This document shows positions 15,063 through 23,869 of a stretch of 37,218 bases of DNA, in pieces. Both the position numbers and the translations under genes were made by a program. The DNA comes from Candidatus Zhuqueibacterota bacterium (lineage in GTDB: Bacteria > Zhuqueibacterota > Zhuqueibacteria > Zhuqueibacterales > Zhuqueibacteraceae), in assembly GCA_022616415.1 (NCBI GenBank), contig JAKEEU010000059.1, positions 1 through 37,218 of the forward strand, written 5' to 3'. The notes beneath the pieces are model-generated. The model did not search any database, was not told the DNA's origin, and was given only the letters and a program-made list of their open reading frames with translations. How positions within the stretch are numbered: position 1 is the first letter of the stretch; each line of letters starts with the position of its first letter.

Positions 15063-18000
15063 ATGCGAGGCAAAAACGGTTTCCCTTTGGCAGCGCTCTT
15101 CGCGACTGTTTTTTTCATCTTGTACGGGACACCAATGAGTGAGGCGCAACCGCTCGGCCGCAACAACGCCTTTTGGCAGAAGTATCTCACCGGCGGCGCC
15201 GGGCCGGTGGAATACGGCGCGAACGCCGCTTGCGTTGATGCGCAAGGCAACGTTTTCATTGCCGGCAATTTTGACGATGACGGCTTACAGTCGCTGCGCG
15301 TCGCCAAATGGATCGGGAATCAATGGCAAATCCTCGGCGACCGTTTTCCCGGCGGCCGGGCGGCAGCGCTGGCCGTGGATAATTCAGGCAACGTGTATGT
15401 CGGCGGCTTGTTCGAATACGCGGTCAAAGACGACGGCAGCGAAGTCGTGTCGCAAAACATCGCCAAATGGAATCAATCCACCGGCCAATGGGAAGCGCTG
15501 GGCGGCGGCGTCGATGATGACGTTTTCGCGCTCGCGATCGACAATAACAGCAATGTTTATGTCGGCGGCAATTTGACGCGCGGTTTCAATCCCGACGGCG
15601 CACAGGTGACCATTTGGCGCATCGGCAAGTGGAACACTCAGCAATCCGTGTGGGAACCGCTTGGCGAGGGCGTGGTCAACACCGGCAGCAATCCGGTGAC
15701 GGCGCTTGCGATTGCCGCCAACAATGACGTTATTGTTGGCGGCTATTTCACCGGCGTCTACAATCCCGGCAGGGTCGCAGTTACCGTGAACTCCATTGCG
15801 CGCTGGAACGGCGCGAGCTGGTCGGCGCTGGGACAGGGCTTGACTGGTCCGGCCGGCGCCGGAGTAGTTTCCGATATTGCGATTGACAACACAGGCCGTA
15901 TTTATGTTACCGGCGGGATTACAACAGCCACCAATGACAATGGCGCGAGCGTCAACGGGCCGCTGGTCTATTGGGATGGCGGCCAGTGGCACAGCATTAA
16001 CATCGGCGCTCCGGCGCAAGCAATCGGAGGCCTTGCCGTCGATGGCGCCGGCAAAGTTTATCTGATGTTCGTTGTCGATGTCAGGATCACTGCGGTGCAG
16101 GCGTGGGATGGTGCTGCATGGACCCAGCTCGTCTACAAAAACGGATTTCCCAGCCCCTCGATCATTGCGGCGAATCCGAAATATCCGGCGGAATTTCTCT
16201 ACCTGGGTGGACGGTTTAATGATTTTTACAGTCCGGCGATCATCAACGTCGTTCAAGTCGCCAATAACGCGCGCTGGGATGGCCGGCGCTGGCTGGATTT
16301 GATCGCAGCCGGCGCGGCCGGCGAAGTATTCGCGATCGCCGCGGACGATCAAGGGTTTCCCGGCGCGCTTTACCTCGGTGGTAGTTTCACCAGCGTGGAA
16401 GGCAATCCCGCGAGCAACGTCGCGCGTTTCGACGGCACGAATTGGGACGTGCTCGGCGCCGGCGTCAACGGTCCGGTGCATGCGATTGCGCCGATAAGCT
16501 TCAATCAGCCCGGCGCATTTGTCGGCGGCGCGTTTTCAACGGCGATTAATCCCGATGGCAGCACGGTGAGCGTTTCGAATATCGCGTTTTGGGATCACAA
16601 TCAAAAGCGCTGGCTTCCCGTCGGCAGCGGATTGAACGGTGCCGTCTATGCGTTGGAAGTTTCAGGATACGAGCTTTATGCCGGCGGTGCGTTTACGCAA
16701 TCGCTCAATGGCACTACGGTAAATCGCATCGCGAGATGGAGTTTTTCTGCACAACAGTGGCAGGCGCTGGGCAGCGGCGTGGATGGCCAATTCATGCCGG
16801 AAGTGCGCGCATTGGCTGTGGGCTTGGGTGGCAGTGTGTCCTCGCCTCGCTTCTGGAGGAGTGTCTACGTCGGCGGCAGATTCACCGAAGCCACCAACTC
16901 CAACGGCGGCAAAGTGTTCTGCCGCAATCTTATGTTGTGGGATGGTTATGATAACAACTGGCGGGCAATGGGCAACGGCGTTGATGACGAGGTGCGCGCG
17001 CTCGCGTTAGCGGGCCGCGACTATTATTCGCCGCTCTACGTCGGCGGCCGCTTTCGCACCGGCGTCGATGACAACGGCGCGCTCGTCAACATTGATCGCG
17101 TCGCGATGTGGTATTATGGAGATTGGCGGCCGCTCGGTAACGGCGTAAATGGTGCAGTCACGTCAATCGTGCCTTCTTATGATCACACGCAAGCCTACAT
17201 CGGCGGCGAATTCACCGAGGCGGTCAACAGCAATGGCGTGATCAAACCGGCGAATCACATCGCGGTGTTCGAGCGTACGTATGCAGCCGGTGTGATCTCT
17301 GAATGGGACGCGCTCGGCAGCGGCACGAACGACGTGGTGAATACGATCGCCTCGGTTTGGCCCTGCCCGCGGAGCAATAAAACCGAAGTGCTCTTCGTCG
17401 GCGGCAAATTCAACCTTGCCGGCAATAAAGACGCACGCGCCCTGGCAAAGTGGAAATATGAGCGGCCATTTTCGAGTCGCGGCCATACGACTGTCATTCA
17501 GGGCTCGAGCAGCCGCAATCGCTCCGGCGGCGGCCGCAGCACGCGCGGCACGGTTGCAACTGACGGCGGTTATGGGCCGTGCAATCCCGGCCTCGGAAAA
17601 AATTCCCAACTTGCCGATGATTTGATTTTTGACAATCTCGGTTTTCGCGAATCCGCAGCATTGCCCAGCCTGCCGTATCTCGAGCCGTTTTCATTGACGC
17701 TTTACGACGTCGAGGATATCAACACGCCGATTGCGAAGTTCGACAGCTTGGTGGTGAGCAGTGAAAATCCGCAGGCGCTCATTCTCTTTGGCTTGAATGA
17801 CACAACGGCGTATGCGCCGAATCCCGAGGGTTACTCCATTCGCGAAAGCGTGCTCTTGCAAGACTTGCCGATTCTCACCAACAATGCCAATGAAGTGCGC
17901 GCGGTGTTCGTGCACACAGTTACGGATGCGCCCACGGTCGATCTCGTCACCACTAGCGGCAACACACTCGTTTCAAATTTAAATTACGGCGCTGCGAGCC

Positions 18001-18512
18001 AGCCGATCAGTCTCGCTGCCGGCGCGTACACGGTCGATCTGGTGCGCAGCAGTGATAAACAAAAACTCAGCGCCCACACGTTCAACGTTTCGAATAGAAA
18101 CAACGGCTACATTGTGATCATGCTCTCGGGCTTTCTCGATCCCGCGGCGAATCAAAACGGCCCGGCCGCGGCGCTCGGAGTTTATGAACTCAAATTGACG
18201 CCGACCGCCGTGGACGAACGAGACGAGATCGCGCCGGCTTCATTCGCGCTTTCACAGAATTATCCGAACCCGTTCAATCCCGTGACCAGTATGCAGTTTT
18301 CAGTACGGGCGAGCGGCGGCTCGCCCGTACAAGTCAGCTTGAAAGTGTATGATGTTTTGGGAAAAGAGGTTGCAATTTTGGTAAATGAAAAAAAGCCGGC
18401 GGGAATTTATCGCGTGAGCTTCGATGCAACCGGATTGGCGAGCGGAGTTTATCTCATCAGAATGAATGCAGGCGAGTTTACGCAAACGCGAAGGTTGCTA
18501 CTCGTACGGTAG
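15063..18512 (+). CDS. Very large secreted repeat protein with T9SS C-terminal sorting domain
   Basis: 1149 residues, with start at 15063 where AGGAG lies 8 nt upstream. The signal peptide is MRGKNGFPLAALFATVFFIL. Residues about 40-790 are repeats of a propeller-like unit (VYVGGxFTxAxNxxGxxVxxxNIAxWNxxxxxWxALGxGVxxxVxAL), usually 40-60 residues each. A DUF4397-like domain follows (about 945-1045: VRAVFVHTVTDAPTVDLVTT, LAAGAYTVDLVRSS). The end is a type A T9SS sorting domain (ALSQNYPNPFNPVTSMQFSV, LKVYDVLGKEVAILVNEKKP, LASGVYLIRMNAGE). The protein should cross the outer membrane by T9SS and be attached or released. The function is unknown; such proteins are usually surface binding or structural proteins. 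A perfect 28-nt palindrome in the sorting domain appears to add several residues. Confidence 0.9.
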   Translation: MRGKNGFPLAALFATVFFILYGTPMSEAQPLGRNNAFWQKYLTGGAGPVEYGANAACVDAQGNVFIAGNFDDDGLQSLRVAKWIGNQWQILGDRFPGGRAAALAVDNSGNVYVGGLFEYAVKDDGSEVVSQNIAKWNQSTGQWEALGGGVDDDVFALAIDNNSNVYVGGNLTRGFNPDGAQVTIWRIGKWNTQQSVWEPLGEGVVNTGSNPVTALAIAANNDVIVGGYFTGVYNPGRVAVTVNSIARWNGASWSALGQGLTGPAGAGVVSDIAIDNTGRIYVTGGITTATNDNGASVNGPLVYWDGGQWHSINIGAPAQAIGGLAVDGAGKVYLMFVVDVRITAVQAWDGAAWTQLVYKNGFPSPSIIAANPKYPAEFLYLGGRFNDFYSPAIINVVQVANNARWDGRRWLDLIAAGAAGEVFAIAADDQGFPGALYLGGSFTSVEGNPASNVARFDGTNWDVLGAGVNGPVHAIAPISFNQPGAFVGGAFSTAINPDGSTVSVSNIAFWDHNQKRWLPVGSGLNGAVYALEVSGYELYAGGAFTQSLNGTTVNRIARWSFSAQQWQALGSGVDGQFMPEVRALAVGLGGSVSSPRFWRSVYVGGRFTEATNSNGGKVFCRNLMLWDGYDNNWRAMGNGVDDEVRALALAGRDYYSPLYVGGRFRTGVDDNGALVNIDRVAMWYYGDWRPLGNGVNGAVTSIVPSYDHTQAYIGGEFTEAVNSNGVIKPANHIAVFERTYAAGVISEWDALGSGTNDVVNTIASVWPCPRSNKTEVLFVGGKFNLAGNKDARALAKWKYERPFSSRGHTTVIQGSSSRNRSGGGRSTRGTVATDGGYGPCNPGLGKNSQLADDLIFDNLGFRESAALPSLPYLEPFSLTLYDVEDINTPIAKFDSLVVSSENPQALILFGLNDTTAYAPNPEGYSIRESVLLQDLPILTNNANEVRAVFVHTVTDAPTVDLVTTSGNTLVSNLNYGAASQPISLAAGAYTVDLVRSSDKQKLSAHTFNVSNRNNGYIVIMLSGFLDPAANQNGPAAALGVYELKLTPTAVDERDEIAPASFALSQNYPNPFNPVTSMQFSVRASGGSPVQVSLKVYDVLGKEVAILVNEKKPAGIYRVSFDATGLASGVYLIRMNAGEFTQTRRLLLVR
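18303..18330. repeat. Perfect palindrome inside the T9SS sorting domain coding sequence
   Basis: GTACGGGCGAGC, loop GGCG, GCTCGCCCGTAC: 12-bp perfect arms. It encodes the part of FSVRASGGSPVQVSLKVYDV that is not expected; the usual motif goes from the FS(L/V) strand to VSLKVYDVLG with a shorter link. It resembles a protein-coding palindromic insertion, as described for Rickettsia palindromic elements. Confidence 0.65.
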
Positions 18513-18540
18513 CCATGGCTTTTGTAAATGCTCGCTCCTT

Positions 18541-18630
18541 ACCGCCCGGGCGCTTAATTATGTGAGCGAAAATAAATTTGCAGGATTGAACAGATCTCAT
18601 AAAATGAGCGCCCGGGCGGTGAAATAGCTG
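18541..18630. repeat. Dispersed inverted-repeat element, copy 2 (core ACCGCCCGGGCGCT)
   Basis: ACCGCCCGGGCGCTTA at 18541 and TGAGCGCCCGGGCGGTGAAA at 18605 form a 14-bp GC-rich stem around an AT-rich centre. The outer right arm, read in reverse complement, is CAGCTATTTCACCG, matching GTAGCTATTCACCG of the copy at 33759. It lies 28 bp after the T9SS protein stop and ends 14 bp before the first GNAT ATG. Confidence 0.72.
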
Positions 18631-18644
18631 AATTCTTACTTGCA

Positions 18645-19211
18645 ATGAACATCAGTGAAATCAAAACCCAAAGGCTGGCCCTGCGACCCTTCACGCTGGC
18701 AGATGTGGATGAGATTCATCAATTATGGATCGAGCCCGGTGTCAGAAAATATCTGTGGGATGACGAGATCATTCCAAAAGTGAGGGCGCAAGAAGTTATT
18801 GCCAAGAGCATCGAGCTATTCAACGACAAAGGTTTTGGGCTGTGGGCCGTAACATTTCACGAGCAATCAACCATTATCGGTTTTTGCGGATATTGGTATT
18901 TCCACGAGCCGCCGGAGCTGGAGATTCTCTACGGCATTTCTCCGGAATATTGGGGCAATAATCTCGCGACTGAAGCTGCCCGAGCGATGCTGCAATTTGG
19001 ATTTCAATATCTGGGATTCGACAAGATCATCGCCAGCGCCGATGCGCCGAACGCCGCCTCGTTTCGCGTCATGGAAAAGACCGGAATGAATTTTTTAAAG
19101 CGCGAAAACAAAAACGGATTGGATACGATTTTTTATTCGATCTCGAAAAACGATTTTCAATTTGATAAGTCTGTTCAGGTTATTGCTAATGAGGTCGATG
19201 AACAAAAATGA
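18645..19211 (+). CDS. GNAT-family N-acetyltransferase (RimJ/RimL-like)
   Basis: 188 residues. The N-terminus IKTQRLALRPFTLADVDEIH is typical of the RimJ/RimL branch, as are the central strand IIGFCGYWYF, LEILYGISPEYWGNNLATEA (acetyl-CoA pyrophosphate loop region, with GNNLATEA where QGKGYATEA is common), and FDKIIASADAPNAASFRVME. The family transfers acetyl from acetyl-CoA to an amine on a protein N-terminus or small molecule; the substrate is not predictable. A C-terminal tail of about 25 residues extends past the usual end. Its TGA overlaps the ATG of the next GNAT gene (ATGA), so the two are translationally coupled. Confidence 0.88.
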   Translation: MNISEIKTQRLALRPFTLADVDEIHQLWIEPGVRKYLWDDEIIPKVRAQEVIAKSIELFNDKGFGLWAVTFHEQSTIIGFCGYWYFHEPPELEILYGISPEYWGNNLATEAARAMLQFGFQYLGFDKIIASADAPNAASFRVMEKTGMNFLKRENKNGLDTIFYSISKNDFQFDKSVQVIANEVDEQK

Positions 19212-20041
19212 TCACCACCAACAAAGAATCCCAATTCTTTTCCGATCTTGAGTTGTCGCGGCGCCTGGAAAGAGCCGAGGCGCACAGCAACGCGAAGTTT
19301 GTCGAGGCCAGAGCCAGAGTTTATCCCGAAAGCGGCGCGCAGTGGATCGAAGTGGCGGGCGCTTACGCTATGTACGATGGCATTTCATCGCCAATAACCC
19401 AGACGTTTGGCCTCGGTTTATTCGAGACCGTCACGAGCGCCGAGCTGGAGAAGATTGAAAAATTCTTTAAAGAGCGCGGCGCGCCGGTGTTCCACGAGGT
19501 CAGCCCGCTCGCCGGCCTTGAGCTTGTGGCTTTGCTGAATGAGCGGGGCTATCAACCCATGGAGTTCAGCAGCGTGATGTACCGCCCGATTCGCGGGGAT
19601 ATTGATTCCGCACTGCCACGCAACGAAAAAAATCGCGTGCGTGCCATCACTGAAAATGAAGGAGAATTATGGGCGCAGACAACCGTCAAAGGCTGGAGCC
19701 ACTTGCCTGAGCTTTCCGAGTATTTGCAGGAGCTGGGGCCGATTAGCACGCAGCGGGAAGATGCCGTTTCGTTTCTGGCGGAGTTGGATGGGCAGCCGGT
19801 CGCCGCGGCTGCGTTGAGCCTCAGCGGAGGCGTGGCCCTGCTCGCCGGCGCCTGCACGATTCCCGAAGCGCGCAAGCAGGGCGCACAATTGGCCCTGCTC
19901 GATTATCGCTTGCGCTATGCCGCCGAGCAGGGTTGTGACCTCGCCATGATGTGCGCACAACCGGGCAGCGCCTCACAACGCAATGCCGAGCGGCACGGAT
20001 TCCGCATTGCGTACACGCGCCTCAAATGGCGATTGGCATAA
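19208..20041 (+). CDS. GNAT-family N-acetyltransferase, two-lobe form
   Basis: 277 residues, overlapping the previous gene by 4 bp (ATGA). The C-terminal half is a GNAT fold with VSFLAELDGQPVAAAALSL, VALLAGACTIPEARKQGAQL (acetyl-CoA loop EARKQGAQ) and the closing QPGSASQRNAERHGFRIAYT. The N-terminal half (residues about 1-130) lacks a recognisable acetyl-CoA loop and may be a degenerate GNAT lobe or a substrate-binding domain. Coupling with the preceding GNAT gene suggests related substrates. The substrate is unknown. Confidence 0.85.
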   Translation: MITTNKESQFFSDLELSRRLERAEAHSNAKFVEARARVYPESGAQWIEVAGAYAMYDGISSPITQTFGLGLFETVTSAELEKIEKFFKERGAPVFHEVSPLAGLELVALLNERGYQPMEFSSVMYRPIRGDIDSALPRNEKNRVRAITENEGELWAQTTVKGWSHLPELSEYLQELGPISTQREDAVSFLAELDGQPVAAAALSLSGGVALLAGACTIPEARKQGAQLALLDYRLRYAAEQGCDLAMMCAQPGSASQRNAERHGFRIAYTRLKWRLA

Positions 20042-20183
20042 AGGGAGCGCGGACTTTCATGTCCGCAAAACGCTTGGAATTAGCCGATTGTTCTCACGGC
20101 GTTTATACCAAACATCTGCTCAATAGTAAATTGGTAGTATTTTTGAAGAGGTTGCAGAAAAATCTAACCACGACAATGTAGGC

Positions 20184-20510
20184 ATGAAAAACGTAACAGA
20201 CAAAGAAATCAGCGCCTTCCACGCGCGCTTTTGCCCGTTTGCAGATCGGGTCTACCGCAGCGCAATAATTGCAACGGGCAATCTCAAAAGCGCGAAGCAA
20301 TTGCAAGTCGATGTTTACCTGAAGGCATTCGTCGAATATCTGCTGGCCGGACACGTCGCCAACTTCAAAAATTGGCTTGCCGCAATTGCCAGCGAATGCT
20401 TTGCCGACCACGAGCTTCAGAATCGCGAAATGCCTTTCGAGATGAACGCCGTTTACCAGGCTTACCGTATGACATTGAAAAAGCTCATCGATTGCCAAAA
20501 ACAAAAATGA
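20184..20510 (+). CDS. Small sigma-70 region-2-like protein lacking region 4
   Basis: 108 residues. The sequence follows the ECF region 2 pattern: FADRVYRSAIIATGNLKSAK corresponds to the usual LYRLAYRLTGNREDAE, then VYLKAFVEYL to TFLRAFR, then NFKNWLAAIASECFADH to the FRAWLFRIARN segment. No region 4 helix-turn-helix follows; the protein ends 35 residues later. Key aromatic and basic residues used for promoter melting are not clearly present. It could be a degenerate sigma factor, an RNA-polymerase-binding regulator, or a remnant. It lies 140 bp after the GNAT pair on the same strand. Confidence 0.55.
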   Translation: MKNVTDKEISAFHARFCPFADRVYRSAIIATGNLKSAKQLQVDVYLKAFVEYLLAGHVANFKNWLAAIASECFADHELQNREMPFEMNAVYQAYRMTLKKLIDCQKQK

Positions 20511-20606
20511 GCCATGAACCGCTTTTCACGCCTTGATTTTTCGGCAATCTCCGGCTCTGCCGTTTGTGAAAGAGGCCTCGTGAGCGATTTGATTGGAATC
20601 GGGCTT

Positions 20607-20627
20607 GCCAGCTTTTATGAAACTGGC
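20607..20627. terminator. Candidate stem-loop between convergent genes
   Basis: GCCAG (20607-20611) pairs with CTGGC (20623-20627), and after a one-base bulge TTT pairs with AAA. It lies between the plus-strand region-2-like gene and the minus-strand ABM-like gene, where a bidirectional terminator would be expected. The stem is short. Confidence 0.25.
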
Positions 20628-20661
20628 GTTTAGGCGAAACGATTTATCAAAACATACAGCG

Positions 20662-20967
20662 TTACGGCTTGGCGAGAATTTCGTAATGGCTCACCGTCGG
20701 CTCCATTTCCAGCAAGAAATTTTTGTCTTCGGGATAGTATCTTGCCTTCTCGCTGTCTTCACCGGCAAAATGCTTGATCGCCGCCATGGAGTCCCAAATC
20801 GATAAAAACAGAAATTCCGCTTCGCCGTCTTTGAGGCGCCGTAGAATATACACGCCTTGATTGCCGGTGGTGCCGCGGGAATCTTTCAGCCCTGTTTTCT
20901 TTAAATACTCGAAATATTCATCTGCCTTCGCTGAAGGCGTACGGCCTCGCCAAATCCGTGCGATCAT
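20662..20967 (-). CDS. Antibiotic-biosynthesis-monooxygenase (ABM)-like dimeric alpha-beta barrel protein
   Basis: 101 residues (MIARIWRGRTPSAKADEYFE... GVYILRRLKDGEAEFLFLSI, WDSMAAIKHFAGEDSEKARY). The pattern of an N-terminal strand, a helix with YFEYL, the strand FLFLSIWDS, a helix with IKHFAG, and a C-terminal strand VSHYEIL is the ferredoxin-like alpha-beta fold of the ABM/DUF4286-like superfamily. Some members are cofactor-free monooxygenases or heme-degrading enzymes; many have no known activity. The start lies 4 bp after the M20 dipeptidase stop, so it is surely translated from the same mRNA. No catalytic residues can be assigned. Confidence 0.72.
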   Translation of the reverse strand: MIARIWRGRTPSAKADEYFEYLKKTGLKDSRGTTGNQGVYILRRLKDGEAEFLFLSIWDSMAAIKHFAGEDSEKARYYPEDKNFLLEMEPTVSHYEILAKP

Positions 20968-20971
20968 GGTT

Positions 20972-22351
20972 TCACCTCTTATTTATTTGCCGAGCAAGCT
21001 CGTCATAAAAATGAGCTGTGGTCTTCATTCCGCCAAAAAAATTTTCAAGGTTGATAAACTCGTCCGGCGCATGCGCATTCTCATTTGGCAAGCCGAAACC
21101 GAGCAGCACCGTGTCCAGCCCCAGGATTTTTTTAAAGTGCGAGACGACCGGAATCGAGCCGCCTTCGCGCTGGTACAGCGGCTGCTTGCCGAATCCCTTC
21201 TCGAGCGCCGCCATCGCCGCCTTGACGCCCGGACTATCAATGGACGTCAGCGCTGGCTCGGCGAGATTGAGGCATTGAATGCTCACTTGAATGGTTTTGG
21301 GCGCAATCTTTTTAACAAATTTTTCAAACGCTCGCGCGATTTTTTCAGGTTGCTGATCGGGAACGAGGCGCATTGAAATTTTCGCCGAGGCCTGCGAAGG
21401 AATCACCGTTTTTGCGCCTTCGCCGGTATAACCGCCCCAAATGCCATTGCAATCCAGAGTCGGCCTTACCCATAATCTTTCCAACGCCGTGTAGCCTTTT
21501 TCACCATAAAGTTGCCTGACGCCGAGGTCCTTTGTATATTTCGCCTCGCGCCAAGGCAGTTGCCGGTAGGCCTCGCGTTCTTTCTTGGAGAGCCGCCGGA
21601 CCTCATCGTAAAATCCAGGGATTGTTATTCTGCCATTCCTGTCATGCAATTGCGCCATGATCTCTGCAAGCGCTTGAATCGGATTGTGCACGGCCCCGCC
21701 ATAAGAGCCGGAATGGAGATCACGATTCGGCCCCACCACCTCGATCTGCATGTACACGATTCCTCGCAGCCCATAACAGATGGATGGAACCCCTTTCGCA
21801 AAAAAGGGCGTATCTGAAATCACCGCCAAATCGGCTTTCAGCAGTTCTTGGTGTTTTTCGATGAAAGGAGCCAAATGCGGACTGCCGATTTCTTCTTCGC
21901 CTTCGATGATCAACTTCAGATTGACCGGCAGCTTTTTCAATGTTTTCAAATACGCTTCGAGCGCCTTGAAATGAATAAAGGTTTGGCCTTTGTCATCGGT
22001 GGCGCCGCGGCCAAAAAGATTGCCATCGCGTATGGTGGCTTCGAAAGGAGGAGAAGTCCACAGCTCGAGCGGCTCGGCGGGTTGAACGTCGTAGTGCCCG
22101 TAAAGCAGAACCGCCGGCTTCGCCGGTTCTCCCAGCCATTCACTGTAAACGAGGGGATGGCCATCGGTCTCATGAATACGAGTGTTTTGCATTCCCAAAG
22201 CCGTCAAATGCGCGGTTATCCATTCGGCGCAACGCCGCACCTCCTGTTTGTTTTCCGGTTTGGTGCTGACGCTGGGAATGGCCAGGAACTCTTTGAGCTC
22301 GAGGAGAAAACGGTTTTTATTTTCCTCGAGATAAGAAATGATCTCTTGCAT
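20972..22351 (-). CDS. M20-family dipeptidase / metallopeptidase
   Basis: 459 residues. The metal site of co-catalytic M20 peptidases is complete: LLYGHYDVQPAEP (His, catalytic Asp), FGRGATDDKGQ (bridging Asp), IEGEEEIGSPHL (catalytic Glu and Glu ligand), AVISDTPFF (Asp), and the C-terminal PNENAHAPDEF (His). The lid domain is present (VVGPNRDLHSGSYGGAVHNP). The length and the sequence WGGYTGEGAKTVIPSQASAK fit the CNDP/dipeptidase subgroup that cleaves dipeptides in the cytoplasm; no signal peptide is seen. It starts 26 bp after the EamA stop and 4 bp before the ABM-like gene, making a three-gene minus-strand operon likely. Confidence 0.92.
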   Translation of the reverse strand: MQEIISYLEENKNRFLLELKEFLAIPSVSTKPENKQEVRRCAEWITAHLTALGMQNTRIHETDGHPLVYSEWLGEPAKPAVLLYGHYDVQPAEPLELWTSPPFEATIRDGNLFGRGATDDKGQTFIHFKALEAYLKTLKKLPVNLKLIIEGEEEIGSPHLAPFIEKHQELLKADLAVISDTPFFAKGVPSICYGLRGIVYMQIEVVGPNRDLHSGSYGGAVHNPIQALAEIMAQLHDRNGRITIPGFYDEVRRLSKKEREAYRQLPWREAKYTKDLGVRQLYGEKGYTALERLWVRPTLDCNGIWGGYTGEGAKTVIPSQASAKISMRLVPDQQPEKIARAFEKFVKKIAPKTIQVSIQCLNLAEPALTSIDSPGVKAAMAALEKGFGKQPLYQREGGSIPVVSHFKKILGLDTVLLGFGLPNENAHAPDEFINLENFFGGMKTTAHFYDELARQINKR

Positions 22352-22376
22352 ATTTTAAAAAGTGTGCGTTGACATT

Positions 22377-23318
22377 TCATGCTTCTGCGTTTCTGATGAA
22401 ACGCGTGTCGAGGCGCGGGGATATTTCTCTTTTTTTCCCGAGAACGAGATAAACCGAAATGACGATGATGATCGTCGCCACGAAAGTTTGCAATGACATG
22501 GGCTCACCCGCTACCGCCCAGCCGAGAAAAACGGCAATCACCGGATTGACGTAAGTATGCGTTGCCACCCGCGTCGCTGAGGTAAAGCTGAGCAGCCAAA
22601 CGTAGGCGGTGAAAGCAACGACCGAACCGAATACGATGAGATACACTAAGCCAAGAATGGACCGAAGGGAGAGCGCGTCAATTTGCAACCGGCTGCCTTC
22701 CCCCATGAACAAGCCGCAGATAACCAGCAGGAAGCCGCCAACGAGAAGCTCCAAGCCGGCAGCAAGCGCCGGAGCTTTGGGAAGCTTGGCGACGCGAGAA
22801 TACACGGCGCCAAGCGACCAGGACAAGGTGCCGAGGAGAATGGCGAAAGCGCTCAGAAAATCCACGTCATGCGCACCAAGCTCCTGCCCCGGCGCCAACA
22901 ATATGCTGATGCCCAAAAAACCGCAGATCAACCCAATGATCGTTCTGGACGCCGCCTTGTCGTCTCGTACGAGAAACGCCTCGATCACCGCAATGCACAA
23001 CGGCTCTGAAGCGACTAGCAAAGCCGCGAAGCCGGAGGCAATCCTTTGTTGACCCCATGCCAGTAGGCCGTGCCCCACCAGGAAAAACAGTATCCCAATA
23101 ATAACGATGGGAATGACATTTTCTTTTTTTACTTTTTCATCCCCGCGCGTGTGGCTCCACAGGTAAAGTATCAAACCGGCAGCAAGGGAGCGCGTTCCCA
23201 TCATGATAAAAGGGGGAATGGCTTCAAGCGCATACTTGATCGCCAAATAAGTCGAACCCCAGATAAAATAGATCGCCGCAAAGGCCGCGATCAGCTTGAT
23301 TTGCGATTGCTGGCTCAT
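22377..23318 (-). CDS. EamA-family (DMT superfamily) transporter
   Basis: 313 residues from MSQQSQIKLIAAF; an ATG nine codons earlier (23345) is possible but adds nothing family-like. The two EamA repeats give about ten membrane helices: IAAFAAIYFIWGSTYLAIKY, IPIVIIGILFFLVGHGLLAW, FAALLVASEPLCIAVIEAFL, LICGFLGISILLAPG, FLSAFAILLGTLSWSLGAVY, GLELLVGGFLLVICGLFMG, GLVYLIVFGSVVAFTAYVWL, VNPVIAVFLGWAVAGEPM and IIIVISVYLVLG. Family members export amino acids, nucleotides or other metabolites. The Lrp/AsnC regulator directly upstream and the dipeptidase downstream fit an amino acid or peptide export role (inference). Confidence 0.9.
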   Translation of the reverse strand: MSQQSQIKLIAAFAAIYFIWGSTYLAIKYALEAIPPFIMMGTRSLAAGLILYLWSHTRGDEKVKKENVIPIVIIGILFFLVGHGLLAWGQQRIASGFAALLVASEPLCIAVIEAFLVRDDKAASRTIIGLICGFLGISILLAPGQELGAHDVDFLSAFAILLGTLSWSLGAVYSRVAKLPKAPALAAGLELLVGGFLLVICGLFMGEGSRLQIDALSLRSILGLVYLIVFGSVVAFTAYVWLLSFTSATRVATHTYVNPVIAVFLGWAVAGEPMSLQTFVATIIIVISVYLVLGKKREISPRLDTRFIRNAEA

Positions 23319-23346
23319 GATTATTAAACAAATATACTTACGCATG

Positions 23347-23385
23347 ACGTTTTACGCCTTACGGAATGAATAAGGCGTGAAACGT
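23347..23385. terminator. Stem-loop between Lrp-family gene and EamA transporter
   Basis: ACGTTTTACGCCTTA (23347-23361) and TAAGGCGTGAAACGT (23371-23385) pair at 14 of 15 positions around a 9-nt loop. It lies between two minus-strand genes, so it may end or attenuate the lrp-type transcript or act as an operator for the transporter operon. No U-tract is present. Confidence 0.45.
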
Positions 23386-23407
23386 AAATCGTAAAGACGT
23401 GTTCGGT

Positions 23408-23869
23408 TTATGGATTTTCAGGAATCAAAAGCGCGCTGCTTTCCTTGATCGTCTCCAAGACGATCGTCGTTCGCGTCGAGCGCACGGATTTCATTTTTCC
23501 CAATTTTTCCCGCATGAGCTGCATCAAATGCCGGGTGTCTTTCACGCGCACTTTGAGCAGATAACAATCTTCTCCGACCACGTCGTGCACTTCTTGCACC
23601 TCGGGTATTTTGGCGATTTGCCTGGCGGTGTTGGTCCCTCCTACTCTGTCGTCCGTTTTAACAAAAACAAAGGCGACCAGCCCCAATCCCAGCGCTTCGG
23701 CATTGAGGCGCGCTTCGTACCCCTCGATAATGCCGCGCTCTTCCAGCTTGCGAATCCGCTCCAAGACCGCGGAGGGCGCCATCTCCACCCGGCGCGCAAT
23801 CTCGGCATTCGGAATTCGTGCATTTTTATGAATAATATTCAGAATTTTTGCATCAAGCTCGTCAATCAT
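23408..23869 (-). CDS. Lrp/AsnC-family transcriptional regulator
   Basis: 153 residues, the normal family length. The N-terminal winged helix-turn-helix (IDELDAKILNIIHKNARIPN, AEIARRVEMAPSAVLERIRK, LEERGIIEGYEARLN) is followed by a RAM ligand-binding domain (LGLVAFVFVKTDD, VQEVHDVVGEDCYLLKVRVK, STRTTIVLETIKES). Such proteins form octamers and respond to amino acids. The gene lies just upstream of, and on the same strand as, the EamA transporter and dipeptidase, a common arrangement in which the regulator controls an amino acid exporter. The ligand is not predictable. Confidence 0.92.
   Translation of the reverse strand: MIDELDAKILNIIHKNARIPNAEIARRVEMAPSAVLERIRKLEERGIIEGYEARLNAEALGLGLVAFVFVKTDDRVGGTNTARQIAKIPEVQEVHDVVGEDCYLLKVRVKDTRHLMQLMREKLGKMKSVRSTRTTIVLETIKESSALLIPENP

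Noticed and set aside
15384..16481. A 365-codon minus-strand open frame
   Set aside because: It is antisense to the T9SS repeat protein, which has a signal peptide, repeats and sorting domain.
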